Numbered from the stretch's first letter, positions 7,675 through 16,283 are shown. The stretch: DNA of 16,321 bases from Symbiodinium natans (GCA_905221605.1 CAJNDS010001500.1:1-16321); one strand, 5' to 3'. Notes: generated by a model not told the origin, from the sequence alone. Numbers and translations: made by a program.

Positions 7675-8557
7675 AACTTGAAATCATTCAGTAGATCATA
7701 CCACCGCATAGGACGCCGTGCATGCACAATCATGCACATGGCTCCATCATTTGCACTGCCTCGCTCTGCCCGCCTACATGCAAAGCGCCCACCCGCTAGA
7801 ATTGCCAATTGCGTTGCCTGTCGCGGCCCGCTGTACATGCTGAGCACATGCAGCCAGGCCAAAAGTTGTGACTCTTCAACATATGCTGTCCGTCTTCACC
7901 TTGCTGGAGAGGAGGTGGACACACCATTTGGCACATGACCTTTTGACAACAGTCATCGTGCAAGTTGCGCAAGAGCACGTGGGCCCATGTGCAGGTTCAG
8001 CGGTGCTTTTCAACACGAGAGGCGATCCGACAGTGTGAGACTTTCATTAAGAAGGGCAGTCGCCACCAAAGCGGCACATCCCCAACTGAGCCGCTGGGGG
8101 GCTCTGACGACTTGAGCAGTGAAGAAGAACCCGAACAAGCGCCGCATCGGGCCAGGCATAGCGGGGATGCGGGGAGAGGGGGGGGTGTGTCGCGAAAAGA
8201 TCCGTAAAGGCGGCACACACACGGAGTTCAGATGATACCAGCATAAACCTTCGGCTGTCAGGCGAAATTTTTTCATCAGTCAACGATGCGTGAAACTGAC
8301 ATGAGACCGCCACTGCCTATAGATGGCTGTGGCCTGTGAGAGGAAGCACTTACCTTCCAGCTTGAGCAGCTGAACGCAAAGTCCCGCACTTGTCCTCCGC
8401 GCCTTGCCACATCAGGCGCATCCGAACAGTCCTGGCTCAGGCTATCATGGCCACGCCAAGCACTTGACCAGCTGCCGCAAAGATCGCCTCTGTGGGACCA
8501 TCCGGAGGCTGGGCAGTGGACAGTCGCTTGATGGACCTCCGACATTGATATTGGCAG
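7675..8557 (+). other. Flanking DNA without a recognised gene
   Basis: No recognisable protein is encoded. One open stretch (about 7965-8207) has an acidic, Ser-rich segment (GGSDDLSSEEEPEQAP) that could be an exon, and a short piece after TTACCTTCCAG (8361-8415) could be another. Neither can be joined with confidence to the exon at 8558. The region may hold 5' exons and introns of the dioxygenase-like gene that follows. Confidence 0.4.
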
Positions 8558-8678
8558 GAGCTGGAGCTGCAGAAGCAGTATGCATTTCGTGACGTGTTAT
8601 CCCAAGTGGTTTTCGATTTCAAGACCTTGGCCATGTCTCCTGTGGGAGGGAGCAATCGTGCTTTTCAATTCTTCACAG
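8558..8678 (+). CDS. Exon of PhyH-like dioxygenase gene (upstream exon)
   Basis: An acceptor TTGGCAG ends at 8557 and a donor ACAG|GTGACC begins at 8679. The 121-nt piece reads ELELQKQYAFRD..., later GGSNRAFQFFT, and ends with one spare base. Joined to the exon that begins at 8851 (GT CAT GCG CTG), the frame continues exactly, which supports both junctions. I do not recognise this portion as a domain; it would be N-terminal to the PhyH fold. The upstream start of the gene is not identified. Confidence 0.5.
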
Positions 8679-8850
8679 GTGACCCTTGCAAGAAAGCAGT
8701 CCAGCGAGGAGGCTGCTGAAGGCTCCTCGCCTGGTTGCATCAAGACTTTTTTCATGGTCTTGGCTTGTGCTATCTTGTTCCCCTGCTGTTAGCTTGACAC
8801 AAGCCAACTGATTTAGGCAGTTGTTTTGTTCATCTCAAGTCACCTGGCAG

Positions 8851-9082
8851 GTCATGCGCTGACACTTGAGCAGTTGGAGTCATACCGGGATCGTGGTTTT
8901 CTGTCTGGGCCTGTGGTCTGCAAGCGTTGGAATCATGGAAGCTGCCCGGGAAAGAGCAGATTCTTGAAAGGTTGGGCTTGCCGATCCTAGAGGGCGACGA
9001 CCTCGTGAACGTACGGCAGCAGTTTGAGGAGATGCTAGCGGAGCGTACAGAGACTGCGCCGCAACCAGCAAAGAAAGGATGA
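8851..9082 (+). CDS. PhyH-like dioxygenase, N-terminal exon region
   Basis: After an acceptor CACCTGGCAG the sequence reads HALTLEQLESYRDRGFLSG (8853-8909), the typical start of phytanoyl-CoA-dioxygenase family proteins (LTxEQ...YxxxGFL). Coding then continues in another frame as LPILEGDDLVNVRQQFEEML (about 8978-9037), which fits the following helix of the family. A small intron of about 45-62 nt with in-phase options (for example GC at 8909 to AG at 8970, or GT at 8916 to AG at 8959) would join them; otherwise this is a frameshift. The second frame runs to a TGA at 9080-9082, but a donor such as GTACAG near 9044 probably ends the exon earlier. These proteins are Fe(II)/2-oxoglutarate oxygenases; the substrate cannot be told. 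Confidence 0.55.
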
Positions 9083-10117
9083 GTGCAAAATGTGCAAACG
9101 GAAGCAGTTCTCAGGGGCTTCGGCCCTTGAGAACCCCTGAAAGAAGGAAGGAAAGAGATCCCCTCGGCCCCTCGGAAGAAAGAAAGAGAGCCGCCCAGCC
9201 AAAGCAGTCATCCAAGGACAGAGCTCCTGTCATGGGCCCCAGACCATGCCCTGTGCGAGTCTTGTGCTGAGAAACAGTGGCTCAGTCCCTGAGGATGCCG
9301 AGTCCAGATTCCGAGCAGCACATACCCTCAACCGTCCACTGCACCAGGCGCGAGCTTGGCACATCTTGGCAGTTCCAGGAACCTTCAGGGCTCTGTGCTG
9401 CTGGGCCGGCCTGAAAGATGCGCTGTCTGCTCGCGAAGTTGGGGAGCATGAAGCTGTGAAGGAAGTCAAAATACATGGAGAAACGACACTAGTCTGCCCG
9501 GCATTCGTCGTCAGCTCGGAGCGGCCTGGCAAGACAGAATCTTAACGCCGTTTTGACAGGTGTCTTGGTGATGTTGATGCTATTGATGCTCTCTGTTGGT
9601 CCTCCCGCATCCTCCCGCATGTTGGTCTTGTCATGAGTTGGGAGATGTTGGGCGACACCAGGCACCTCGTTGGGCATTGCTGGAGCTTGTGTTCGCGCTA
9701 AGCCGCTAAGCTTAAAACTGTGTCGTGGGTGTTCGTGGTGGCCAGACAGCACGAAACCATCGCACAGTCCCACGGCAGAAGTGCGTGCCGCTACACAGAG
9801 CGTATGTTTTCTTGATGGCCTACTTCCTTGTACGTTTGGTCCAATGACCTCATCTTCCCTGACCCAAAGACCTGGAGACCAAGAGATCACTTTCCTAAAC
9901 GGCTATGATCTTGTCAGGCCGTGGTACAGAGCATGGCGAACAACCCCAGGGTTCTGGCCATCATCCAGGTGTTTTGAAACGAGTCATTCTGATCTGAACA
10001 TGCAGCTGTCGTTGGCTTGCACGCATGCCAGGACATCCTGGGGTGGAGCTGCCATGCATTCCCAAAGATTTCGGGGCCTTGAAAGGGGAGACTTGTGGAT
10101 CTTGTGAACTCTGCCAG
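9083..10117. other. Intronic or intergenic DNA with a UUCG hairpin
   Basis: No exon is recognised here, although the part of the PhyH fold just before the metal-binding motif should be encoded in it if the gene is intact. Open stretches at 9246-9545 and 9670-10107 do not resemble known proteins. A 10-bp tandem CCTCCCGCAT pair lies near 9601-9620. Confidence 0.4.
9108..9133 (+). other. Strong hairpin with cUUCGg tetraloop
   Basis: The arms TTCTCAGGGGC (9108-9118) and GCCCTTGAGAA (9123-9133) pair over 11 bp with one G-T wobble around a TTCG loop, an exceptionally stable RNA tetraloop. TCAGGGG (9111-9117) can alternatively pair with CCCCTGA (9134-9140), so two folds exclude each other. Function is unknown; it may be a mobile-element end or an RNA structure in an intron. 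Confidence 0.6.
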
Positions 10118-10193
10118 GCCTCAATTCTGCTGTTGGAGTGCCCACCTCTTCTGCAAACTGCCGGGTGACCCGACCTCCCAGCCGTGGCATCAG
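10118..10193 (+). CDS. PhyH-like dioxygenase exon ending in WHQ
   Basis: An acceptor CTCTGCCAG ends at 10117, and the frame reads PQFCCWSAHLFCKLPGD, then PWHQ, closely matching the family pattern of a Trp-containing strand, F(I/C)KxPGD and WHQD. The exon ends at CAG 10193 before GCCCGG, a GC donor as used in dinoflagellates. Joined in phase 0 to GAT at 10720 it recreates H-x-D, the first two Fe(II) ligands. A longer exon starting as early as about 10091 (LVNSAR) is possible. Confidence 0.65.
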
Positions 10194-10569
10194 GCCCGGA
10201 AAGCTGAAAGAACCGACAAAGCTCAAACGTTCCAAAGACCGATGCGACAGCAACGACATGGGCAGTTTGATTTTGGGACCTATCCGCAGCATGCATAGTT
10301 TAGGCCGAAACTCGCAGACAGCGTTCTTCAGCGCAGTGAAGTGAGGTGAAGAAGTGCGAAAACAGGTTTCGGAGACATTCGAGTTAAAAGTTGAAGCTAA
10401 AGCTCCCATTCCTGAGGATCCTTGCGGGCTCCTTGTCTCAGCCAGTTCCTTCCTAGAGAGTTTATGTCTGCTGTTTTTCGCTTCGGACCTCCAGGATTAC
10501 AGTGCCCCTCTCTCTGAGATTGTGGAAATCGTGATGCAGAGTTTTCCAAACACTTTAAGATACTTTTGA

Positions 10570-10605
10570 GCTCCAAACCCTAAATGCGCTCCAAACCCTA
10601 AATGC
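10570..10605. repeat. 18-bp tandem pair containing CCCTAAA
   Basis: GCTCCAAACCCTAAATGC occurs twice back to back (10570-10587 and 10588-10605), followed by a partial third copy. Each unit carries AAACCCTAAA, which is one telomere repeat in the opposite orientation to the terminal array. It lies inside the inferred intron 10194-10719. Confidence 0.8.
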
Positions 10606-10719
10606 GCTTCAGGTGGGCCTGCAAATGCCTGCAATCAAAAGGGATGGACCCATGAGCCCAACTCAGCCCCCAACCCCTGCAATCGATGATGCAGCAAAAG
10701 TCGAGATCTAATTCAGCAG

Positions 10720-10903
10720 GATGCGGGCTTCTGGCCGCTTTCGGAGTGGGACGCTCAGCGTCCAGGGGTGGCCCAGCTTGCATTGCGGCATAGACTTCAG
10801 CCCAGGTCACGTGCCGTTACCTTGTGGCTGGCATTTGATGATGTGGACGAGTCCAATGCGGCCGTACACTTCATTGAAGGCAGCCATCGCGCAGACCTTA
10901 CTC
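10720..10903 (+). CDS. PhyH-like dioxygenase core exon (DAGFWPL ... GSH)
   Basis: After an acceptor CAGCAG|G the frame reads DAGFWPLSEW, then AVTLWLAFDDVDESNAAV and HFIEGSHRADL. This is the family signature: Asp of the HxD iron motif, the VTxWxAxDDV strand, and the (P/E)GSH turn. About 20 residues between SEW and AVT have no counterpart; a 51-nt GA...AG stretch (10750-10800) could be a further intron. A donor GTACCA at 10904 is the likely end, although the frame stays open to 11079. With the exon ending at 10193 it forms H-Q-D. The second metal His and the 2-oxoglutarate-binding Arg would lie further on and were not found. Confidence 0.65.
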
Positions 10904-11236
10904 GTACCACGCGCACAGGATATCGGACCGCGTGCTTTAGAGGGCCCATGTGTGAGCTGGTTTGGGCCAAACCAGACAAAGAACCTATGTACCTCTATGT
11001 ATGTCCTTTGCATTTTGGGCTTCCGTCCCTGCGGGAGAAGCTGGGGTGTGCTTGTACGGGAAGTTCTCAGAGCCAGTGAGGCTTGGGGCGGTTGCCGTGG
11101 AAGGCAACAAATACAACCCACCACCTGTTGACGCAGGAGAACCGACGCAGCAGTAGGATGCAACAGGATTGAGGCATGCAGCATGCCACGCATGGCATTG
11201 CGTGGCTGTGCTTGTCGCTGTGCTGTGCTTGTTCAG

Positions 11237-11269
11237 GAGATTCCGGATGTGGACTTGCTGGGTGCTCCG
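11237..11269 (+). CDS. Possible small PhyH-like exon (EIPDVDLLGAP)
   Basis: An acceptor GCTTGTTCAG ends at 11236 and GTCCGG follows at 11270. The peptide EIPDVDLLGAP resembles the segment that precedes the second metal-binding His in many PhyH proteins (E.pdVDlsgAv). It is short, so the call leans on gene context and correct order. The stretch 10904-11236 between exons shows nothing else recognisable. Confidence 0.4.
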
Positions 11270-11324
11270 GTCCGGCTCTCAAGTTGCTGCGAGGTTTTCC
11301 AAGTTTCTCGTTGCAATGATGTTT

Positions 11325-11350
11325 GAAGCATTTGCTGGAAGCATTTGCTG
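11325..11350. repeat. 13-bp perfect tandem pair
   Basis: GAAGCATTTGCTG is repeated exactly twice in tandem (11325-11337 and 11338-11350). It is probably a local replication duplication. Confidence 0.85.
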
Positions 11351-11489
11351 CATGAACGCCCCACAATGTGATGCCACCCTGGGTACTGCAAGGTTCCGCA
11401 AAGATTGCACGCTGGAGAAGCGTCAGTGCACTGTGTGCCGGGCTGAGAAGCGCGCTTCTGAAGTTGAGATACGGCGGTAAGGAGGTATG

Positions 11490-11705
11490 TCGACATTATT
11501 GTGTATTAAATATACAATATAACAATACAGTATATATGCTTTCATATTAATGTATGAAGCATATAAGGAAGCGTATGAATATATACAAATATATTGTACG
11601 TACAATATCAATGAAGATAAGGAAATGACTACTGCAATATAACATGACCGGTATTATATATTGAGTATTAAATAGTAGAACTCTATAATATAAATAGCAT
11701 GTATG
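11490..11705. other. AT-rich patch with an 18-bp perfect palindrome
   Basis: This stretch is plainly AT-rich within GC-rich surroundings and consists of ATATA/TATTGT words. It includes the perfect palindrome ATATTGTACGTACAATAT at 11591-11608. No coding sequence is supported. It could be a non-autonomous transposon remnant or a low-complexity insertion; it lies where the C-terminal exons of the dioxygenase-like gene might be expected. Confidence 0.7.
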
Positions 11706-11714
11706 AACCTGCAA

Positions 11715-11858
11715 ATGCTTCGGGCGCTCGCTTCTGCAGCAGCAGCTGCACCTGCAGCAGCAACACTGGAGCCACAGGAGGTTTCGGTTCAGGACTTGCC
11801 TGGTCAGACCGAAGATGCCACATGCAGATCCGAACAGAATGACATAGCAAGGACCTAA
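11715..11858 (+). CDS. Small Ala/Gln-rich open frame, unrecognised
   Basis: An ATG at 11715 opens 47 codons ending at TAA 11856-11858: an alanine-rich start (ASAAAAAPAAATLEPQE) followed by an acidic polar tail. The composition looks more protein-like than neighbouring frames and could be an exon or a chance GCA/CAG repeat. I do not recognise it. Confidence 0.2.
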   Translation: MLRALASAAAAAPAAATLEPQEVSVQDLPGQTEDATCRSEQNDIART

Positions 11859-13225
11859 CAGTTCATGGCAGTCTCGGCAACGACAGTGATCGGCGACGAG
11901 CTGGGATCAGATCTCAAGAATCCGATCGCGCGGAGACAACATTGTGCTGAGTGCAGACACGGTCGCAATGCACATAAACTTGCTCCAAGGCTGGCGCTGC
12001 GTTTTGTTGGCTGTGATGCCACCTGCCTGGGTGCCATGCTGAACGGTCGACATCCCAGTCTGAGTGCGGATGTGCCCAGGGATGTGGGTATCTGGTGCTC
12101 CATAGATTTCACTGTGGTGGCTGTTTCTAGCTGTAGGACATGTTAGGACGCAGAGAGCAAACAGACCGAGGCTTTCAGATGAACAGCGCCTGCATCCTGC
12201 CCAGGGGGAAGCACTCAGATCCTCGCGGCCACTGGAAGGCCTTGAAGCGAAGGCCACGGATCACATGTGACTGTTGTCTAGACTGGGCCCACCCAGCAGC
12301 CTGGAGGCTAAGCGTGCCCGTGATGCTCTGATGAACGTCTACATGTGGCCACTAATTACTGCTCTTGTTGTTAGCCGTGATGCTCATGATGTTCCTGATG
12401 CTCATGATGCGTATGATGCTCGTTCTGCGGTGTTTGTCCAGGCTCCCCATGCCGTGATAAAGAATCATCCGCGGAACCTCGGCCTTCTTATTCTCCATGT
12501 AGCTCGATGGCGGGACTGCGCACCCAAGACTTTGCGAGCACAGCGGTCAGAAGCTCTTGAAACAAACCACGGCCACGCTCGGCCAGCCTTTGCGGAGGCT
12601 GAGCGCCACGGCTAGCCAAGGTGACTTTGTAGGCATTGTGCACAGCTGGAGTGGTGTCCAACGACGGTGCGTGTCACGCTTTGGATCCGGCTGCGTAAGC
12701 TCATACTGCACAATCGGAGAGAGCACATTACATCTTGGGCTGGCCAGCAGGGGTCCAGTGGCTCTTTGACGGTTGTAATTTAACCACTAGCGCGAAGCCG
12801 CCTCGGCAAGGTCATCAAGGTTACCGAAACGAATTAAGGGTTCACGAGAAGTAAGGCGGGGAGTTGTTGTTTGCTTGCTCAACTCACATGCATCCGTGGG
12901 AAACATGCGAAGAGCAGGGGGGTCGGGAGAGGTGGAGCATCCCCGCAGCATTTTATCAGGGGCTGGGGTAGGACCTGAGCAGCTGATGCTCATGATGCTC
13001 GCAGCTTTGGCGCTTTCGGTGACCCAAACATGTTCTGAGCCAGCTCGGGTCAGTGGCACTCGGGTCCGCATAGGCTGAAGCCAAGCTTGCGAAGCTGCCT
13101 GACCTACACAGGGCAGTGGCCCTGGGGGCTGCGCCCGGCTGGCAGAGCACTGCCGGCCTTCGGCGCCCCATCGACGGTGGCCCGTGTCTCCTTCGACACC
13201 TCCTTTTCGGTCGCCGACCCGAGTC
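11859..13225. other. GC-rich region without a recognised gene
   Basis: Several open frames of 60-116 codons exist on both strands, but none resembles a known family and they overlap one another. Short repeats of TGATGCTCATGATG are scattered through it. It could hold exons and introns of genes I cannot recognise. Confidence 0.4.
12378..12423. repeat. TGATGCTCATGATG micro-repeat cluster
   Basis: TGATGCTCATGATG occurs twice here (from 12378 and 12396), again at about 12983 and at 13228. The 20-mer CCTGATGCTCATGATGCGTA at 12394-12413 recurs exactly at 13226-13245. The core GCTCATGATG is nearly self-complementary (CATCATGAGC). Confidence 0.75.
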
Positions 13226-13330
13226 CCTGATGCTCATGATGCGTACATAAATGTATGCATGTCGCATATATTTCTAATCAAAATTCGTGCATGTGCATAT
13301 ATATATATATACTAATAATGTGCATATACA
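13226..13330. repeat. Micro-repeat copy followed by AT low-complexity
   Basis: The last copy of the TGATGCTCATGATG motif is followed by ATGTATGCATGTC and a TATATATA run (about 13299-13311). It contains no gene. Confidence 0.6.
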
Positions 13331-13790
13331 TGTTTCCCTTTGGCAGCTCCAATTGCGGCGCAACGGCAGGTCAGGGAATGAACGTCGAAGGCCCGATCGC
13401 AGCAGTCAGCATACCATGTGTGCAAATCCTTTTGGAGACAGGAATCCACGCAAGTCCGAAGCCAAGGTGCAGGATTACTACAGGCCATCTGTGGATCTCT
13501 GCCGGTTGCCGAGGTCGGTCGACCCGTGTTCGCCACATGGTCCTCGCTGCAGAATCATATGCTGATGCCACTGCTCTTTGCAGAAAAGAGCATGCTTCGG
13601 CGTGAAATGCGAACGTGTTTTTCAGCAGCGGGCACGCTGAGCCGCTAGGTCTAGCAACGCTAGTGTCTCGACATTGAATGGTTCGTATGTGTCAGATGCC
13701 AACTGGTGTCACAACGCCGATTTGCAGAACGCACGACCCCAATATGCTTAGTCGGAACATTCTGATATGACTCCACGTATCGCGTCATCA
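13331..13790. other. Unassigned sequence before the AT-rich island
   Basis: Frames of up to 116 codons overlap on both strands and resemble nothing I know. No exon is supported. Base composition shifts toward AT from about 13790. Confidence 0.35.
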
Positions 13791-14690
13791 TTTGCATTGT
13801 TGGTATTGTTGTATCTTGAACACATATCATATACAATGTTACTTCTTTAACCATTATATTCGAATTGATCGGCTATGTTTGAATAATTGAATATTAAATT
13901 TGATAATTTAAAAACCTTGAAGATCTCTATCAATATCTCAATCAAAAATATATCAATATAATGAAATAAATATATGATGACTAATATTCTGGAACAAATA
14001 TTTCGAAATAGATTATCTTCATGTAAGGAAGGCTACGGGCTCGGGCGCGTTTATCGTTTTGCGGCAATTCTATTGGATGCCTTTTCCTTTTCTAATCGAA
14101 AATTCTTAGGCGAATTAATTTTCTTATGTGATTCTCATACGTGAAATTCGTTCTTTTTATAGACGCATTTGAAATATTAAATTATATTTTTCATTCGTGG
14201 GTTTATATTTTTTCATTATTTATATTATATTTATGGAACATATTAATATGAATGCATATGATTTATGAATAAATGGACGAATGATAAAGATTAAATACGC
14301 CCATAATATCATATCAAATTAATTAAAGAACTATGATAATACATACATTTATTATATTAGAAATGTGCGGGATAATATTAAATATATTATGAAGAGAATT
14401 ATATTATAAGGCTTTATGGAGAATAATATGATGAATGAAAATCGAAATAATATAATGAATATAATAAATTATTATGAGGCCTTTGTATACGTATTTTTTG
14501 GTGCATTGGAATTCTAAAATATTTAGAAATTATATTAGATTCATTTTGTTTTCTTATCAATAATTCTTATTATTCTTTGTTTTTATTAAAATTCTATATA
14601 TCGAAAAAAGAATTCATTTCTCGTATTATTTTCTTTTTTTTTATCATTGTTTATATCCCTATAAAAGGCCACGGGTTCGACCTATATTTT
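13791..14690. other. AT-rich island of about 0.9 kb
   Basis: The sequence turns abruptly AT-rich (many ATATTA, AATTAA, TATTAT words) with only small GC-bearing pieces (for example GGGCTCGGGCGCG near 14040). No conserved organelle gene (cox1, cob, cox3, psb genes) can be read in any frame by eye. It may be an organelle-derived or foreign insertion, or a subtelomeric AT-rich spacer. It ends near CCCTATAAAAGGCC, after which GC rises. Confidence 0.7.
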
Positions 14691-14816
14691 CGCTCTGCGG
14701 TCGCCTTGCTGGTTGTCCCACCTCCTCTTCCGGTCAATTTGGTTGCTTGTGAGGACCTTGCAGGGGGATCCGGAAAATTCCCGGAATTTTTACGTTTATT
14801 ATCTAAAAATCCTAGG

Positions 14817-14869
14817 AATTTTGGGAATCACCCGGATCTGAAAATTCTAGCAATTTTCGGAATCACCCG
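14817..14869. repeat. 18-bp repeat pair, 35-bp spacing
   Basis: AATTTTGGGAATCACCCG (14817-14834) and AATTTTCGGAATCACCCG (14852-14869) differ at one base. Related AAAATTCC/GGAATTTT words surround them (14775-14945), suggesting a decayed short tandem array next to the subtelomere. Confidence 0.75.
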
Positions 14870-15149
14870 AATTGAGGTTTAGGCTTTCTGGGTTGGATTT
14901 AAGGTATATGGGAGCCTTTTGAAAATTCCGGAAATTTTCGGGACCCCGGGTTCAGGGTTTAAGGAGTTTAGGGTTTTGGGGTTTAATGGAAATTGTATAG
15001 GGTTTGTGTCCGGAGTTTTGTCGAGTTTTGGGGGGTTTTGTTTTTTGTTGTAATGGTTTGGATTTTGTCGGGTGTGGTGGGGGGGGGATGGTTTTGGGGT
15101 GCTGAGGGGCTGGGGCTGAGGGGCTGCGGCGAAGATAGGTCTAAAAAGT

Positions 15150-15440
15150 AGCCCCCTATCATAGACGTCGATAGACCCTATAGAGACCCCTATGGTTTTG
15201 GGATAGGGTCCTATTCCCTGAGCCTTCCCCGTCCGTGGTGGGACCCTATACATAGGACCTGTCCGTTTATGCATAGACACCTATGCATAGGCCCTATGCC
15301 TTTTCCAATAGACCCCTATGCATAGACCCTATCCCTACCTATACCACCCCCCTATGCGGCATAGACCCCTGTCCATTTTTGATAGGCCCCTACCCCCCTC
15401 CGGATAGACCCTATCCACAAACCCATAGACCCCTATGGTA
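15150..15440. repeat. Cluster of CATAG/CTATG palindromic motifs
   Basis: About 290 bp are built from variants of ATAGACCCCTATG, with many self-complementary pieces: CATAGACCCCTATG, CATAGGCCCTATG, TATGCATAG. Spacing is irregular (roughly 12-35 bp). It interrupts the telomere-like tract and has quite different composition. No coding content. Confidence 0.85.
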
Positions 15441-15731
15441 ACAAATGTATCACTTGTGCTCGAGCGAGAGTTTAGGGTGTAGGGTTTTGTAGGTTTTTGG
15501 GGGGGTTCAGAGTTTAGGGGTTTTTAGGGTTTAGGATTTCTTGTTCAGGCCTCAGAGCTTTTTAGGCTTTAGGGGTTTTCGGGTTTCGGGATTAGGGAGG
15601 GTTTCGGGTTTTTTGGGTTCTAGGGGGTTTTTAGGGCTTACAGATTTTTAGGGTTTAGGGTTTTTTGGGGTTTAGGGTATAGGGATTCCTCCCCGCATGA
15701 TGGGTTCGAAAAAGAATTAAGCGGGGGGGTT

Positions 15732-15754
15732 GGGGGGGGCGCAGCCCCCCCCCC
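15732..15754. other. G-run/C-run hairpin, copy 1
   Basis: Eight G (15732-15739), a CGCAG loop and ten C (15745-15754) can form a very stable hairpin; with the preceding G-runs the strand could also form a quadruplex. Confidence 0.7.
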
Positions 15755-15947
15755 ATTTGACACACACACTGCTCGCATGATGGGCTTGAAAAAACATGCC
15801 TCTGTTTAGGTTTTTAGGACTTAAAGATTCTTAGGGTTTGGGTTTTTTTGGGGGGTTTAGGGTTTAGGGATTTTTACCCCCCCCCCCCTTCCCATTTGCA
15901 AACACCACTCGCATGATGGGTTCGAAAAAGAATTAAGCGGGGGGGTT

Positions 15948-15974
15948 GGGGGGGACCGTAACCCCCCCCCCCCC
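15948..15974. other. G-run/C-run hairpin, copy 2
   Basis: Seven G (15948-15954), a different loop (ACCGTAA) and thirteen C (15962-15974) repeat the structure of copy 1. The stem is kept while the loop differs, although homopolymer length here is also prone to sequencing error. Confidence 0.65.
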
Positions 15975-16283
15975 ATTTGCACACAGAATGCTCGCATGAT
16001 GGGCTTGAAAAAACATGCCTGTGCTTAGGGTTTTTTAGGGCTTAGGGTTTTCGGGGTTTGAAGTTGAGGGTTTTTTAGGGTTTAGGGCAAGGGGTTCTTA
16101 GGGTGTAGGGCTTATCGGGTTCCGAGGTTTGTACGGCTTAGGGTTTAGGGTTTTCAGGGTTTAGGGTTTAGGGTTTTCAGGGTTTAGGGCTTAGGGTTTT
16201 TTAAGGGTTGAGGGCTGAGGGGTTTTTAGTGTTTAGGGTTCTTAAGGGTTTAGGGCTTAGGGATTTTTTCTGGGCATAAGGCT

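Larger units (their letters stand above)
15690..16020. repeat. 216-219-bp subtelomeric tandem duplication
   Basis: The motif GCATGATGGG(T/C)T(C/T)GAAAAA occurs four times, at 15695, 15775, 15911 and 15994, in the order TC, CT, TC, CT form. The two halves are therefore a duplication with offsets of 216 (15695 to 15911) and 219 (15775 to 15994). Each unit contains AATTAAGCGGGGGGGTTGGG, a long C-run, CATTTG and ACATGCCT. Length differences are in the homopolymers and telomere-like filler. Confidence 0.88.
14875..16283 (+). repeat. Degenerate telomere-like subtelomeric tract
   Basis: Outside the blocks listed separately, the sequence is dominated by imperfect TTTAGGG variants (GGGTTTAGG, TTTTTAGGG, GGGTTTTGGGG), all in the same orientation as the terminal array. 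This is typical of the proximal, decayed part of a telomere. Open frames in it on either strand are by-products of the repeat. Confidence 0.88.

Noticed and set aside
10717-10722. Loss of the iron-binding His (QQD instead of HQD)
   Set aside because: Reading the exon in isolation gives QQD, but the upstream exon ends WHQ and joins in phase at GAT, restoring HQD.
13660-14690. Organelle genes in the AT-rich island
   Set aside because: No cox, cob, rRNA or plastid protein motif could be read in any frame; only composition suggests an organelle source.
14660-14700. TATA box (CCCTATAAAAGG) and tRNA B-box-like GGTTCGACC
   Set aside because: Dinoflagellate promoters generally lack classic TATA boxes and there is no gene downstream. 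No cloverleaf can be folded around the GGTTCGA.
14879-15280. 133-codon Pro/Asn-rich frame on the minus strand
   Set aside because: It is the complement of degenerate telomere-like repeat; the low-complexity protein follows from the repeat.
15695-15930. GGGTTCGAA words as tRNA T-loops
   Set aside because: They are part of the subtelomeric duplication and lack acceptor, D and anticodon stems.
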